Origin: Bradyrhizobium sp. KBS0727
Lineage (GTDB): Bacteria; Pseudomonadota; Alphaproteobacteria; Rhizobiales; Xanthobacteraceae
Assembly: GCF_005937885.2 (NCBI RefSeq)
Contig: NZ_CP042176.1
Coordinates: forward strand, 5,327,501 to 5,391,500
Direction of reading: 5' to 3'
DNA length: 64,000 nucleotides
Shown here: positions 26,570 to 34,885 of the stretch, piece after piece
How positions within the stretch are numbered: position 1 is the first letter of the stretch
How the letters are laid out: every line of letters begins with the position of its first letter
Program-made: the position numbers and the translations under genes
Notes under the pieces: generated by a model
What the model saw: the letters and a program-made list of their open reading frames with translations, nothing else
Told to the model about the DNA's origin: nothing
Databases searched by the model: none

Positions 26570-27400
26570 TCAGTGTGACAGCAGGGAACAGCGGCCTGCC
26601 GACGGATCGATGAGCCGTCGCGTCACGCCCCCGAAAATCCATTCGCTGAGCCTCGAGCGGCCATACGCACCGGCAATGACCGCGCCGGCCCCGACGTCTG
26701 CCGCAATCCCGTCAAGCTGCTCGGTAACCCCGGCGGCCGAGTCCGGAACCACGGTACGCGCGACGATGCCGTGGCCAAGCAGCCACGCCGCCACGTCCGC
26801 GACGTGTGACAGCGCTTCGGCGCGATGGGCGCCTTGTTCGGGAATTTCCGCGATCGTCACATCCCGTGCCGCGGCGAGGATCGGCAACGCATCGAAAACC
26901 GCCCTGCGGGCTTCGCGCACATCCTTCCATGCCACCAGCACACTTCTGAAATCGAACCATCCGACTGCAGGCGGCACGACGATGAGAGGACGGCCCGCCT
27001 GCATCAAGAGAATACCGGGATCCGCGGCGGCACGGACGTCGACAATGGCCTCGCCGCGGGCGCCAACCACGAGGAGGTCTGCGCACTTCGCTTGCTGCAA
27101 GATGTACGGCGCCGGTGTTGCCTGCGCGGAGCGCCATTCAACGGCTTTCGCGCGCTTTCCGACACCAGCACGAAACTCCGCCTCGAGTTCGGACAATCGC
27201 CTTCGAATAATGACAGCCTCTTCGTCGAACAGCTTTTGCGCATAGCCGCCCTCGGCAAAATACAAAGGCGGCCTGAGGTCTGCCGCGGCGATGCCGATTA
27301 CCCACGCCCCAAAACGCTCGGCAAGATCACCGGCCACCGCGAGACAAGCCTCGTTCGGCCGGTCCAACGCCAAGCTGACCATGACTGTCTTGTAGTCCAT
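26570..27400 (-). CDS. Tandem universal stress protein (UspA family)
   Basis: A 276-residue protein with two Usp folds. The first runs from MDYKTVMVSLALDRPNEACL to about residue 145 with the motif LLVVGARGEA, and the second from RSVLVAWKDVREARRAV to the end with AVIAGAYGRSRLSEWIFGGVTR, the G-x2-G-x9-G-S/T-type nucleotide site (here G-A-Y-G-x-S-R-x-S-E). The ATG at 27400 follows GGAG; a frame start at 27412 is less likely. Such proteins are induced by oxygen limitation in related species. A weak FixK-like site (CTGACCTGGATCAA) lies 91 bp upstream. Confidence 0.88.
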   Translation of the reverse strand: MDYKTVMVSLALDRPNEACLAVAGDLAERFGAWVIGIAAADLRPPLYFAEGGYAQKLFDEEAVIIRRRLSELEAEFRAGVGKRAKAVEWRSAQATPAPYILQQAKCADLLVVGARGEAIVDVRAAADPGILLMQAGRPLIVVPPAVGWFDFRSVLVAWKDVREARRAVFDALPILAAARDVTIAEIPEQGAHRAEALSHVADVAAWLLGHGIVARTVVPDSAAGVTEQLDGIAADVGAGAVIAGAYGRSRLSEWIFGGVTRRLIDPSAGRCSLLSH

Positions 27401-27484
27401 ATCCCGCTCCACGCCCTGGCGCCAAATCCCCTATGGGCGTTCTGCCCGTGAAGCGACATCCTAGGCGGCGATTCCGGATCGGAC

Positions 27485-27498
27485 CTGACCTGGATCAA
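27485..27498. promoter_or_regulatory. Degenerate FixK/FNR-like site upstream of the universal stress protein
   Basis: CTGACCTGGATCAA has one good half-site and one with a mismatch (CTGA). Centre about 91 bp before the 27400 start. Confidence 0.45.
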
Positions 27499-27673
27499 GA
27501 CCGGCACGCTTTCTCCAATAGGTGGCCGGCCTGGCGTTTCGGGACGCCATGCGAGTGCGAATGCGTGGATATTATCTTTTATCCCAATGAGGTAAGCGCT
27601 ATTGATAGCCTCACCTCGTTGCCAATGCAGATCGCACGATTGGACACGTGTACGGAAAGGTTCGAGACGAAGC

Positions 27674-29215
27674 ATGATTGACGTCGACCGTCCATTTCGC
27701 AGTCAGAATCCGCTCAATCGGAACGTGCGCAACGGTGTCGAGGGGTCCGGTGTCGGCACCTGGGATTTTGAGTTTTCGACCCGGGAATTGACCTGGTCCA
27801 ACACAACACGGAAGCTTTTCGGCATCTCGCCGGACGCACCCATCGATTACGATATCTTCCTTTCGCTACTTGATCTGCAGGACCGCGATCGCACGGCGCA
27901 CGCCGTGCAGGAGTCGATCGATACCGGGTGCAATTTCGATATTCAGTACCGGGTGCACGGGCATTCGGATGCGGGTCATTGGGTGCGCGCGCTCGGCGCC
28001 ATTGTCGCCGACTCCGATGGCGCCCCAACCCGGCTGAGCGGCGTCATGATCGACATCGACCGCGAGAAGCGCCTCGAGGATGAGTTGAGGACACGCGAGC
28101 GGCATTTCCGCTCGATCTTGGACACGATCCCCGATGCTATGATCGTGATTGACGAGCACGGCATCATGCAGTTTTTCTCGAGCGCCGCCGAAAGGCAATT
28201 CGGCTACACCGAACCCGAGGCGATCGGCAAAAATATCAGCGCGCTGATGCCGGAGCCCGATCGCAGCCGCCATGACGGTTACCTCGCGCGCTATTTGCGG
28301 ACCGGCGAACGGCGCATCATCGGCATCGGCCGTATCGTGACCGGGATGCGCAAGGACGGCACCACATTTCCGATGCACCTCACCATCGGCGAAATGCAAT
28401 CGGGCGGACGACCCTACTTCACGGGTTTTGTGCGCGACCTCACCGAGCAACAACAGACGCAGGCACGGCTGCAGGAACTGCAATCCGAACTTGTCCATGT
28501 GTCGCGCCTCAGCGCGATGGGCGAGATGGCTTCCGCCCTCGCCCATGAACTCAATCAGCCGCTTTCCGCCATCAGCAATTACATGAAGGGATCGCGCCGG
28601 CTGCTGGCGGGCAGTACCGACGTCAACGCGCCGAAGATCGAGGCCGCGCTGGATCGTGCTGCGGAGCAGGCCATCCGTGCTGGCGACATCATCCGGCGCC
28701 TGCGTAACTTCGTCGCACGCGAGGCATCGGAAAAGCGCGTCGAGAGTCTCTCGAAGCTGATCGAGGAGGCCGGCGCGCTGGGGCTTACCGGCGCCCGTGA
28801 ACAAGGGGTGTTGCTGCGCTTCAATCTCGACCCGGCGTGCGACCTGGTGCTCGCTGACCGGGTCCAGATTCAGCAGGTTTTGGTCAATCTGTTCCGCAAC
28901 GCGCTGGAAGCGATGGCCGCTTCGTCGTACCGCGAGCTCATCGCCGCCAACGCCAGGGCCGCGGATGACATGATTGAAATTTCCGTGTCAGATACCGGAT
29001 CTGGATTCGGCGAAGATGCCCATGCCAACCTGTTCCAGCCGTTCTTCACGACCAAGGAGACCGGCATGGGCGTCGGCCTTTCGATCAGCCGAACCATCAT
29101 CGAAACCCATGGCGGCCGGTTGTGGGCCGAGACAAACAAAGCCGGTGGCGCGACGTTCCGCTTCACGCTGCCCGCGGCCTCTGCAAAGGAGGTGACCGAT
29201 GTCGCAGAACGGTAA
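27674..29215 (+). CDS. fixL: Oxygen-sensing haem-PAS histidine kinase FixL
   Basis: A 513-residue soluble kinase. A first PAS domain spans about 20-130; the second, haem-binding PAS spans about 140-258 with the proximal ligand H200 (SRHDGY) and R220 (IIGIGRIV), at the B. japonicum numbering. The phospho-acceptor is H291 (ALAHELNQPLSAI), followed by the N box, DTGSGFGE and GMGVGLS motifs. Oxygen loss from the haem activates autophosphorylation and transfer to FixJ. There is no membrane segment, as in Bradyrhizobium. fixJ overlaps its end by 17 bp. Confidence 0.97.
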   Translation: MIDVDRPFRSQNPLNRNVRNGVEGSGVGTWDFEFSTRELTWSNTTRKLFGISPDAPIDYDIFLSLLDLQDRDRTAHAVQESIDTGCNFDIQYRVHGHSDAGHWVRALGAIVADSDGAPTRLSGVMIDIDREKRLEDELRTRERHFRSILDTIPDAMIVIDEHGIMQFFSSAAERQFGYTEPEAIGKNISALMPEPDRSRHDGYLARYLRTGERRIIGIGRIVTGMRKDGTTFPMHLTIGEMQSGGRPYFTGFVRDLTEQQQTQARLQELQSELVHVSRLSAMGEMASALAHELNQPLSAISNYMKGSRRLLAGSTDVNAPKIEAALDRAAEQAIRAGDIIRRLRNFVAREASEKRVESLSKLIEEAGALGLTGAREQGVLLRFNLDPACDLVLADRVQIQQVLVNLFRNALEAMAASSYRELIAANARAADDMIEISVSDTGSGFGEDAHANLFQPFFTTKETGMGVGLSISRTIIETHGGRLWAETNKAGGATFRFTLPAASAKEVTDVAER

Positions 29216-29822
29216 AGTCTATGTCATCGACGACGATGCGGCGATGCGTGACTCGCTGGATTTCCTCCTCGGCTCGGCCGGCTTCAGTGTGCGCCTGTTC
29301 GATTCCGCGCAGGCCTTTCTGAACCAGCTTTCGAGCCTGGAGGCCGGTTGCGTGGTCACGGACATCCGTATGCCTGGCATGGACGGCATGGAGTTGCTGC
29401 GCCAACTGAATCTTGGCTCCGGCGCCCGCAAGCTTCCGATCATCGTCATGACCGGCCATGGCGACGTTCCCTTGGCGGTTGAGGCCATGAAGCTTGGCGC
29501 GCTCGACTTTCTCGAAAAGCCGTTCGACGATGACCGGCTGATCGGCATGATCGCGACCGCCCTCACGCAGAATGAAGGCGGCGCAAAGAACGAGGCGCTC
29601 ACGGCCGACATGGCCGCACGGGTCGCCTCCCTCACCCAGCGCGAGCGCCAGGTAATGCAGGGGCTGGTGAACGGCCAATCGAACAAGGTGATCGCAAGGG
29701 AATACGATATCAGCCCGCGGACGGTGGAGGTCTACCGGGCCAACGTCATGACCAAGATGCAGGCGGGCAATCTTTCGGAGTTGGTCAGGTTTGCGATCCG
29801 GGCCGGGGTTTTCGAGGATTGA
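29199..29822 (+). CDS. fixJ: Response regulator FixJ
   Basis: A 207-residue two-domain regulator: receiver with acidic pocket D11-D12-D13, phospho-acceptor D55 (VVTDIRMPG) and K near 105 (LEKPF); then a LuxR-type HTH (about 140-200, LTQRERQVMQGLVNGQSNKV). Phosphorylated FixJ activates fixK2. It overlaps fixL by 17 bp, so the pair is translationally coupled. A third gene, a stand-alone receiver, follows after 43 bp. Confidence 0.97.
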   Translation: MSQNGKVYVIDDDAAMRDSLDFLLGSAGFSVRLFDSAQAFLNQLSSLEAGCVVTDIRMPGMDGMELLRQLNLGSGARKLPIIVMTGHGDVPLAVEAMKLGALDFLEKPFDDDRLIGMIATALTQNEGGAKNEALTADMAARVASLTQRERQVMQGLVNGQSNKVIAREYDISPRTVEVYRANVMTKMQAGNLSELVRFAIRAGVFED

Positions 29823-29865
29823 GCCAAGTCAATTCGGCCGGACGGAAACTGGCTATCTTCCGGCA

Positions 29866-30321
29866 ATGATAAATGCCCGTTACACGCCATCCGGCCGTGC
29901 CGTGATCGCCCCGCCATCGAAAAAATCGATGATTTACATCGTCGACGATGACTACGATGTCCTTAGCTCGTTGCGATTTCTTTTGGAGACGGAGGGTTTC
30001 GAGGTCCGCACCTTCCGCAGCGGGTCCGCGTTGTTGGGGTCTTCCACCCGGCACGACGCGGATTGCCTGGTTGTCGACTACAAAATGGCGGGAATCGACG
30101 GGCTGGAGCTGGCCGAGCGGTTGCGGGGTCTCGACGTCAGCGCGCCGATCGTCATGATCACGGGCTTTCCCGACGAAAACATCGCGTCAAAGGCGAGTTC
30201 CGTCGGAGTGCGCCAAGTTCTTCTGAAGCCCAATCTCGAGGATAATCTGGTGGAATGCGTTCGAAACGCAATTAATCCGGCCTCCGCGACTAATCCGGGC
30301 TCCACGGCGGGCCAGCCCTGA
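29866..30321 (+). CDS. Single-domain response regulator of the fixLJ-fixK2 cassette
   Basis: A 151-residue receiver without output domain. The acidic pocket is IVDDDYD and the phospho-acceptor D71 (LVVDYKMAG). It corresponds in place to the gene found between fixJ and fixK2 in Bradyrhizobium (bll2758 in strain USDA110, from memory). It may be a phosphate sink or alternative target for FixL. The ATG at 29866 was chosen; an ATG at 29929 next to MIYIVDDD is a possible shorter start. Confidence 0.88.
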   Translation: MINARYTPSGRAVIAPPSKKSMIYIVDDDYDVLSSLRFLLETEGFEVRTFRSGSALLGSSTRHDADCLVVDYKMAGIDGLELAERLRGLDVSAPIVMITGFPDENIASKASSVGVRQVLLKPNLEDNLVECVRNAINPASATNPGSTAGQP

Positions 30322-30353
30322 ATATCAGGCAGGCTGCGCCTCCGTAAAACCCC

Positions 30354-30370
30354 GTAAGTAACCCCCCTTA
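30354..30370 (+). promoter_or_regulatory. Probable FixJ-binding site in the fixK2 promoter
   Basis: GTAAGTAACCCCCCTTA contains GTAAGTA, close to the FixJ consensus GTAMGTAG known from rhizobial fixK promoters, and has TAAG/CTTA dyad symmetry. It is about 75-90 bp upstream of the fixK2 ATG. No FixK box is seen in this promoter. Confidence 0.55.
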
Positions 30371-30443
30371 GGATATCGACCGAAATATTCAGGAACCGGC
30401 ATTCCCGGTACGCCAAGCCATCCCGCATCGAGGAGATGGCGAC

Positions 30444-31139
30444 ATGCACACCCAGACGATCACCGCCCCGGCAACCACGGTTCTCACCGCCCCGCGCGCG
30501 CCGATCCCGCCGTCGGCCGACCAATTCAGCGTCATCGCCAGTTGCTCGGGAGTAATCGCGACCGAATTCTCCTACCGCAAGGATGAGGAAATCTACGGCG
30601 AAGGCGAGCCATCCGAGTATGTCTATCAGGTGATCCGCGGCGCGGTGCGTACCTACAAGCTCCTGAACGACGGACGCCGCCAGATCGGTGCGTTCCATCT
30701 GGCCGGCGACGTATTCGGCCTCGATCCCGGCACCTCCCATCGCCTGACCGCCGAGGCGATCGCCGATACCACCGTCCGCCTGGTGAAGCGCCGCAGCCTG
30801 GAAGCCGCCGCGGGATCCAATGTCCGGGTTGCCCACAATCTCTGGACCATGACGGCAAATAACCTCAGGCACGCGGAAGATCATATGCTGCTGCTTGGCC
30901 GCAAGACTGCGATGGAAAAAGTTGCCACGTTCCTCCTAGAAATGGACCGCCGGCTCGCCAAGGCTGGTATGATGGCGCTGCCGATGTGCCGGCGCGATAT
31001 CGGAGATTATCTCGGCCTTACCCTGGAAACCGTATCGCGCGCGCTTTCGCAGCTCAACGACCAGGGCATCCTGGTGTTTTCCAGCGCCCGCCAGATCGTA
31101 CTACGCAACCGCCAGCGGCTCGCCGACATGGACGCCTGA
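30444..31139 (+). CDS. fixK: Transcriptional activator FixK2
   Basis: A 231-residue Crp/Fnr activator with a nucleotide-binding-like beta-roll (about 35-140) and HTH LPMCRRDIGDYLGLTLETVSR. It lacks the Fe-S cysteine cluster. C182, next to the recognition helix, corresponds to C183 of B. japonicum FixK2, whose oxidation blocks DNA binding; only one other cysteine (C34) is present. FixK2 binds TTGA-N6-TCAA boxes and drives fixNOQP, fixGHIS and hemN. Position after fixL-fixJ-receiver supports the assignment fully. Confidence 0.96.
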   Translation: MHTQTITAPATTVLTAPRAPIPPSADQFSVIASCSGVIATEFSYRKDEEIYGEGEPSEYVYQVIRGAVRTYKLLNDGRRQIGAFHLAGDVFGLDPGTSHRLTAEAIADTTVRLVKRRSLEAAAGSNVRVAHNLWTMTANNLRHAEDHMLLLGRKTAMEKVATFLLEMDRRLAKAGMMALPMCRRDIGDYLGLTLETVSRALSQLNDQGILVFSSARQIVLRNRQRLADMDA

Positions 31140-31201
31140 GGCGGGCCACCAGCCCGCTTCCCGATTTGCTGCACCACCTCGCACACGGATGGGAGTCGAC
31201 A

Positions 31202-31459
31202 ATGAACAGCTATCGCGTCTCCTTCTACAAGGATCTCCTGAACTCGGACGGACACAGCTTCAAGTGCCTGCAGCGCCATGTCGATGTCCAATCGGACGGC
31301 CCGTCGCAGGCGCTGGTGCTGGCCGAACGGCTGGTCGACAACGGGCGCCTGAACGCCGACTGCGTCGAGGTGATGCATCTGGGCGACCATCATGCATTCG
31401 AACGCCCATCCAGCCAATCATCTGCCCCCAGCAAACACACATGGAGCCGCGCCTCGTAA
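31202..31459 (+). CDS. Small conserved protein downstream of fixK2
   Basis: An 85-residue protein: MNSYRVSFYKDLLNSDGHSF, then CLQRHVDVQSDGPSQALVLA and LNADCVEVMHLGD. I recall proteins with this beginning as common small proteins in Bradyrhizobium, without function. The longer frame starting at 30986 overlaps fixK2 in another frame and is not used. The last ~20 residues (after HHAFERP) look unlike relatives and may result from the same event that truncated the Crp/Fnr fragment just downstream. It lies 62 bp after fixK2 and is probably cotranscribed. Confidence 0.7.
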   Translation: MNSYRVSFYKDLLNSDGHSFKCLQRHVDVQSDGPSQALVLAERLVDNGRLNADCVEVMHLGDHHAFERPSSQSSAPSKHTWSRAS

Positions 31460-31509
31460 CGCGCGCGCCATGGCATGGATCGTTTCCCGGAACTCGCCGC
31501 CGGCGATTC

Positions 31510-31695
31510 GTCGAGATCGATTTTCCGATCAGCCGGCGGGACGCTGCTGTGATGATCGGCACCACCTTGCATAGCGTTAGCCGTATTCTCGGCGCTTGGG
31601 AGCAAGAGGGCCCGGTCGAGGGCAGGCGGCAGCATATCGTGCTGCGCGACCCCTGCAGACTGTTCGCAATCGCGGGAAGGGCACGACAAACATGA
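31510..31695 (+). pseudogene. Crp/Fnr-family HTH fragment
   Basis: Sixty-one codons (VEIDFPISRRDAAVMIGTTL, then HSVSRILGAWEQEG and QHIVLRDPCRLFAIA) match the C-terminal winged HTH of Crp/Fnr proteins of the type that ends with an IVLRDPHRLFAIAE-like strand. The effector domain (about 150 residues) is missing; the frame upstream belongs to unrelated sequence overlapping the 31202 gene. It therefore looks like the 3' remnant of a fifth-type regulator lost by deletion. It is different in sequence from FixK2 and from the two other intact family members here. Confidence 0.7.
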
Positions 31696-31827
31696 CGGTG
31701 AGCCCGGCTAGAAGCTCTTTTGTGTGAAGGCGGAAACAAGCACTGAGAGTTTGGGGGATCGCGAAGCCATTGCGGAGCTAGTTGCCGGAATCGTCGTAGG
31801 CTGGTCATCAGTCTCAAATCAGATGGC

Positions 31828-32238
31828 GTGGACGATAGATCAGATTCCCCATATGTCCGGTCGCTCACAATTCCCTCGCAGAAACCGCCCTCCAGAAGGT
31901 CCCGCCGGATCCTGTTCTCGCAAAATGCAGCGCGAAGCGACGTCCGTCCGGAGCAGTTCAAGCGCCGGGCGCGCCTGGTCAGCACGATCGCCCGAGGTCG
32001 TCAGTGGCTCGATGACGTAGTCTCCGGCCGGGTCCGCACGGTCGCAGAGCTTTGCGCTCGCGAGAAGTGCAGCGTTCGGCAGGTCAACATGGCCATCTCG
32101 CTGGCCTTCCTCGCGCCCAATCTTGTCAAAGCAGCCCTAGAAGGCCGCCTGCCGCGCGGCGTCGGTATCGAGCGGCTCCGTGATCCGCTGACCGAGTGGA
32201 GCCGGCAGTTCGAGGCGCTCGGACTTAATCCGGAATAG
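31828..32238 (+). pseudogene. C-terminal remnant of a large serine recombinase
   Basis: The 136-codon frame has, from about residue 48, ARLVSTIARGRQWLDDVVSG, then VAELCAREKCSVRQVNMAIS and FLAPNLVKAALEGRLPRGVG and ends WSRQFEALGLNPE. This is the C-terminal tail seen in recombinase-family proteins of Bradyrhizobium. The resolvase catalytic domain and zinc ribbon are absent, so it is a remnant. It marks an old integration or deletion scar next to the Crp/Fnr fragment. Confidence 0.65.
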
Positions 32239-32680
32239 CCGAAATGCCGGTCTCTTCCCATCGAATTCAGGACCCAGCACACAGTCGTCGAACCAGTCTC
32301 CGCCTGAGCGGGGAACGGAATTTTCTGATGCGGAGACAGGTGCGCAAACGGACCCCTTTTGCTTGCCAGAGGTCCTACTGGAGACTCGCAGGGTGAGCCA
32401 AAGCCCGCACTCCAGCGCAATGAATGCGGCTATTCTTGCAAGGGCCCCAACCCAAAGACTGGGTGGTGGTGTGCGCAATCACGCGCGAACCGGTCTCGCC
32501 CGGTTTTCGCCTGAGAACACGGAATTTTTTGTCACCGCGGCCTCCGGACCCGCAGCCGCACCTATTCTAGCCATAGCCGGTGGAAGCTGTGTACACAGCC
32601 TGGGGCCTAACACGGTAAAGCGGGTCAAAGGAACCGACAGCAGAGGCGACGCCGCATAGCTGTGAGTTTTTATGGCCGCC
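32239..32680. other. Intergenic region after the recombinase remnant
   Basis: About 440 bp in which I see no gene, box or clear repeat. It is probably residual non-coding sequence of the eroded mobile element. Confidence 0.4.
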
Positions 32681-33037
32681 TCAATATTGATACCCCGGGC
32701 AAATCCAGTTGCCGTAGGCGTCGTAGCCGCAGCCGCCGCGATAATAGGTCCCTGCCGCTGCAGCGCCAACAGCAGCCGCGCCGACCGCCGCCGCACCGAC
32801 ACCGCGTCGATACCCGTATCCGGCATAACCGTAGCGGCCGCCGCGCACTGCGACAGCGCCGCCACGGTGGCCCCCGCCTCGAACTGCGACAGCGCCGCCG
32901 CGGTGGCCACCTCCGTGAAATCCGCCACCGCCCCGATAGCCGCCACCCCCGCGGCCGCGGGCATAGGCATCGTCTGGGATCATACTGGCGGTGAGCAGAA
33001 CGAGTGCTGCAAGAGGAGTAAGAATATAGCGGAGCAT
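32681..33037 (-). CDS. Glycine-rich secreted protein, FixK-box controlled
   Basis: With the ATG at 33037 (GGAG nine bases upstream) the product has 118 residues. A signal peptide (LRYILTPLAALVLLTASMIP) precedes ARGRGGGGYRGGGGFHGGGH and two further RGG-type repeats, then an alanine-rich stretch (GAAAVGAAAVGAAAAG) and a tail YDAYGNWICPGYQY with two cysteines. It should be exported to the periplasm or surface; histidine/glycine content hints at metal or polymer binding, but nothing is proved. The FixK box at 33099 is a perfect palindrome centred 68 bp upstream. Confidence 0.8.
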   Translation of the reverse strand: MLRYILTPLAALVLLTASMIPDDAYARGRGGGGYRGGGGFHGGGHRGGAVAVRGGGHRGGAVAVRGGRYGYAGYGYRRGVGAAAVGAAAVGAAAAGTYYRGGCGYDAYGNWICPGYQY

Positions 33038-33098
33038 GACAGGAATCTCCCTACGAACTCTCCGACCAAGGAGATTGCGGCGCACTCCGCGCGGAAGG

Positions 33099-33112
33099 TT
33101 GATCTAGATCAA
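33099..33112. promoter_or_regulatory. FixK/FNR box (perfect palindrome)
   Basis: TTGATCTAGATCAA, fully self-complementary; identical to the box at 37002. Centre 68 bp before the 33037 start. Confidence 0.88.
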
Positions 33113-33167
33113 CGGAACTTGTGCGCTCCGGCATTTCGCGCGGCAGCCTATGCAAATCCACTTGGGA

Positions 33168-33392
33168 TCAGTTTTGATTTTCCCGTCTCGACCTTTGCGT
33201 CGTCGCCCGCTCGACTTCATTGGCAAGCTCGTTGAGATGCTGGGCCAGCCGGTCGAACGTGTCCCGCTTCGTCGGGTCCGTTGTGAGGTCCCGGATGAGC
33301 GCGCATCCGGCTGCGTCACTGCGGAGCTTTCCAAGCCGACTTGATAATCTTTCACGGCCCCCCCTTTCTGCAGCGGGTGCGGCAAAATGCAC
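33168..33392 (-). CDS. Small conserved protein (possible frame disturbance at the start)
   Basis: Up to 74 residues; the part RLGKLRSDAAGCALIRDLTT followed by DPTKRDTFDRLAQHLNELANEVE resembles a family of ~60-residue Rhizobiales proteins, hydrophilic and helical, of unknown role. The first 15 residues are not typical: the ATG lies before a run of seven G, and the expected KDYQ-type beginning is found in the neighbouring frame (VKDYQ). A one-base indel near 33350-33366 may therefore have altered the start. I keep it as coding with reserve. Confidence 0.5.
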   Translation of the reverse strand: MHFAAPAAERGGRERLSSRLGKLRSDAAGCALIRDLTTDPTKRDTFDRLAQHLNELANEVERATTQRSRRENQN

Positions 33393-33573
33393 ATGCGGTG
33401 ATCCGCCGTCGCCGAAGCGTCGAACGGCTCCGGCTCAATTGGGGTTGAGTGACCGGGGCCGCCGGTGGGACGGCGCGTGCCGGGGGCGACCAAGCACTCA
33501 CCTCTTTCATTTCAACGCGCATCGTCGCCGGTCAATCAAAAGGACCGAGCCTTAATTGACGAAGTTTCGCTGT

Positions 33574-33996
33574 TCACCATCCGTAGCCATAGGGCGGGCA
33601 ATAGCCGCCGCCATACCCATAGCCGCCGCCGTAGCCGTATGGGACGGCCGCATAGCTGTAATAGGGATCGCCGCCGTAATAACCGTAACCGCCGTAATAG
33701 CCACGACTGATAAGCGCGCCGCCCACGACGGCTCCGGCTGCTACGCCGTAACCAAGCCTGCGATAACCCCAGCCTCCGCCGCGATAGCCCCAACCGCCGC
33801 CGCGAAATCCGACACCGCGATAGCCAAAGCCGCCACCGCGCCAGCCGCCTCCCCAACGCACTTCGGTCGCGCTTTGATCGACCATTGATTTCATCGCCGC
33901 CACGTTGGTCGGCATCGGTCCGGCCTGTGCGCTTGCACCGATTAGGGCGACGGTTGCAGTGAGAATGGCGATGCGCAGTGAGCTCAACAATCTCAT
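33574..33996 (-). CDS. Glycine/tyrosine-rich secreted protein
   Basis: I start at the ATG at 33996 (TAAGGAGATAATC just upstream), giving 140 residues. The signal peptide is LLSSLRIAILTATVALIGAS with cleavage after AQA. The mature part has an acidic helix, then WRGGGFGYRGVGFRGGGWGY-type repeats, a small hydrophobic glycine stretch (GVAAGAVVGGALI) and a tyrosine-rich tail (GYYGGYGYYGGDPYYSY). It shares architecture, not obvious sequence identity, with the 32681 protein. The divergent FixK box at 34073 lies 83 bp upstream. Confidence 0.8.
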   Translation of the reverse strand: MRLLSSLRIAILTATVALIGASAQAGPMPTNVAAMKSMVDQSATEVRWGGGWRGGGFGYRGVGFRGGGWGYRGGGWGYRRLGYGVAAGAVVGGALISRGYYGGYGYYGGDPYYSYAAVPYGYGGGYGYGGGYCPPYGYGW

Positions 33997-34072
33997 GATT
34001 ATCTCCTTACTGTGCGGCAACGCTTGTGCGGGCCGTGAGCGCCAATTTCTGGGCGGCTGGGCCGCGGCGGAT

Positions 34073-34086
34073 TTGATTTAGATCAA
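34073..34086. promoter_or_regulatory. Divergent FixK/FNR box between two secreted-protein genes
   Basis: TTGATTTAGATCAA; centre 83 bp from the minus-strand start at 33996 and 71 bp from the plus-strand start at 34151. Confidence 0.85.
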
Positions 34087-34150
34087 AGCCAAGACTGTGA
34101 GGGCCGGCCAATAGCTGAAATATTGAACGGCCGCAGGGAGGATCGCGGCA

Positions 34151-34519
34151 ATGAAACTCAAATTTTCTGCCTTCGCGCTGCTCGCGGTCTTGCCGGCGCA
34201 CGCGCGCGCCGCAACGCTCACCGATGCCGAGGCGGCATTCCTCGACCACCTCGTCACAGCGGCAGCAGTGCTCGAACAACGATGCACCGGCTACGAGGTC
34301 AATGGTACCGGCGGCGTACAATACGGGGCCGGACTTCTCGGCAGTCCTAATGCCGCAATGGCGATGATCGACGCCTTTAATGCCGCCATTTTGGCGCACG
34401 ATGGTAGGGATTACGATTCGAGTAAGTTTCGTCCCGAGGTGTTTGAGGCGGCCGGCAAAACGTCCAACCAAGTCCGCGCGGAACTTACCAAAAATCCGAA
34501 AGCGGCCTGTGCCGACTAG
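34151..34519 (+). CDS. Secreted hypothetical protein
   Basis: A 122-residue protein with a signal peptide (KLKFSAFALLAVLPAHARAA) and a mature domain with two cysteines (EQRCTGY and KAACAD) that may pair. No repeats or catalytic motif. I do not recognise the family. It has a FixK box centred 71 bp upstream, shared with the glycine-rich protein gene on the other strand. Confidence 0.72.
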   Translation: MKLKFSAFALLAVLPAHARAATLTDAEAAFLDHLVTAAAVLEQRCTGYEVNGTGGVQYGAGLLGSPNAAMAMIDAFNAAILAHDGRDYDSSKFRPEVFEAAGKTSNQVRAELTKNPKAACAD

Positions 34520-34660
34520 GGAGATACAGCGTGGCGCGCGGCCTGCTAAGGCGGTATTGAACGTGCTCTCGGAGCTTTTGGAATTTGGCCTTAGACTTTA
34601 TCAGGCCGCGCGGTCCCATTGAGGTGAAGAGAGCGACCCAGAGTGACGTCAGAACGAGGC

Positions 34661-34885
34661 ATGAAGAAAACACTCGCATCCATGGTGCTGCCGGCGCTGG
34701 TGCAGGTCGCACATGCAAGACCTACCGACTGGCAAGCTGAATTGGATCGCTGTCGCGCAATGCCCGAGCAAATGGAACCACTGTTGCGGGCAGGAGTAGG
34801 CCCGTCTGCTGTCGCGCGCTCCCGGACTGCGGTGCGTCGCTGTATCCGAATTGAACGGCGGGCACCGAAACATGGCGCACGATAG
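34661..34885 (+). CDS. Small exported protein, perhaps truncated
   Basis: From the ATG at 34661: MKKTLASMVLPALVQVAHAR is a signal peptide, followed by a 54-residue basic region (DRCRAMPEQMEPLLRAGVG, ARSRTAVRRCIRIERR). Two cysteines remain. Relatives were not recognised and the end is abrupt, so it may be a shortened gene. An ATG at 34643 is an alternative start. No box is seen directly upstream; it may be read through from 34151. Confidence 0.45.
   Translation: MKKTLASMVLPALVQVAHARPTDWQAELDRCRAMPEQMEPLLRAGVGPSAVARSRTAVRRCIRIERRAPKHGAR

Noticed and set aside
31189..31695. A 168-codon frame as a full regulator
   Set aside because: Only the last 61 codons resemble a Crp/Fnr HTH; the rest overlaps the 31202 gene in another frame.
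33147..33159. CCTATGCAAATCC as another copy of the dispersed TTTGCATAG motif
   Set aside because: Only the TTTGCATAGG core matches and it is far from any AraC gene; chance is likely.
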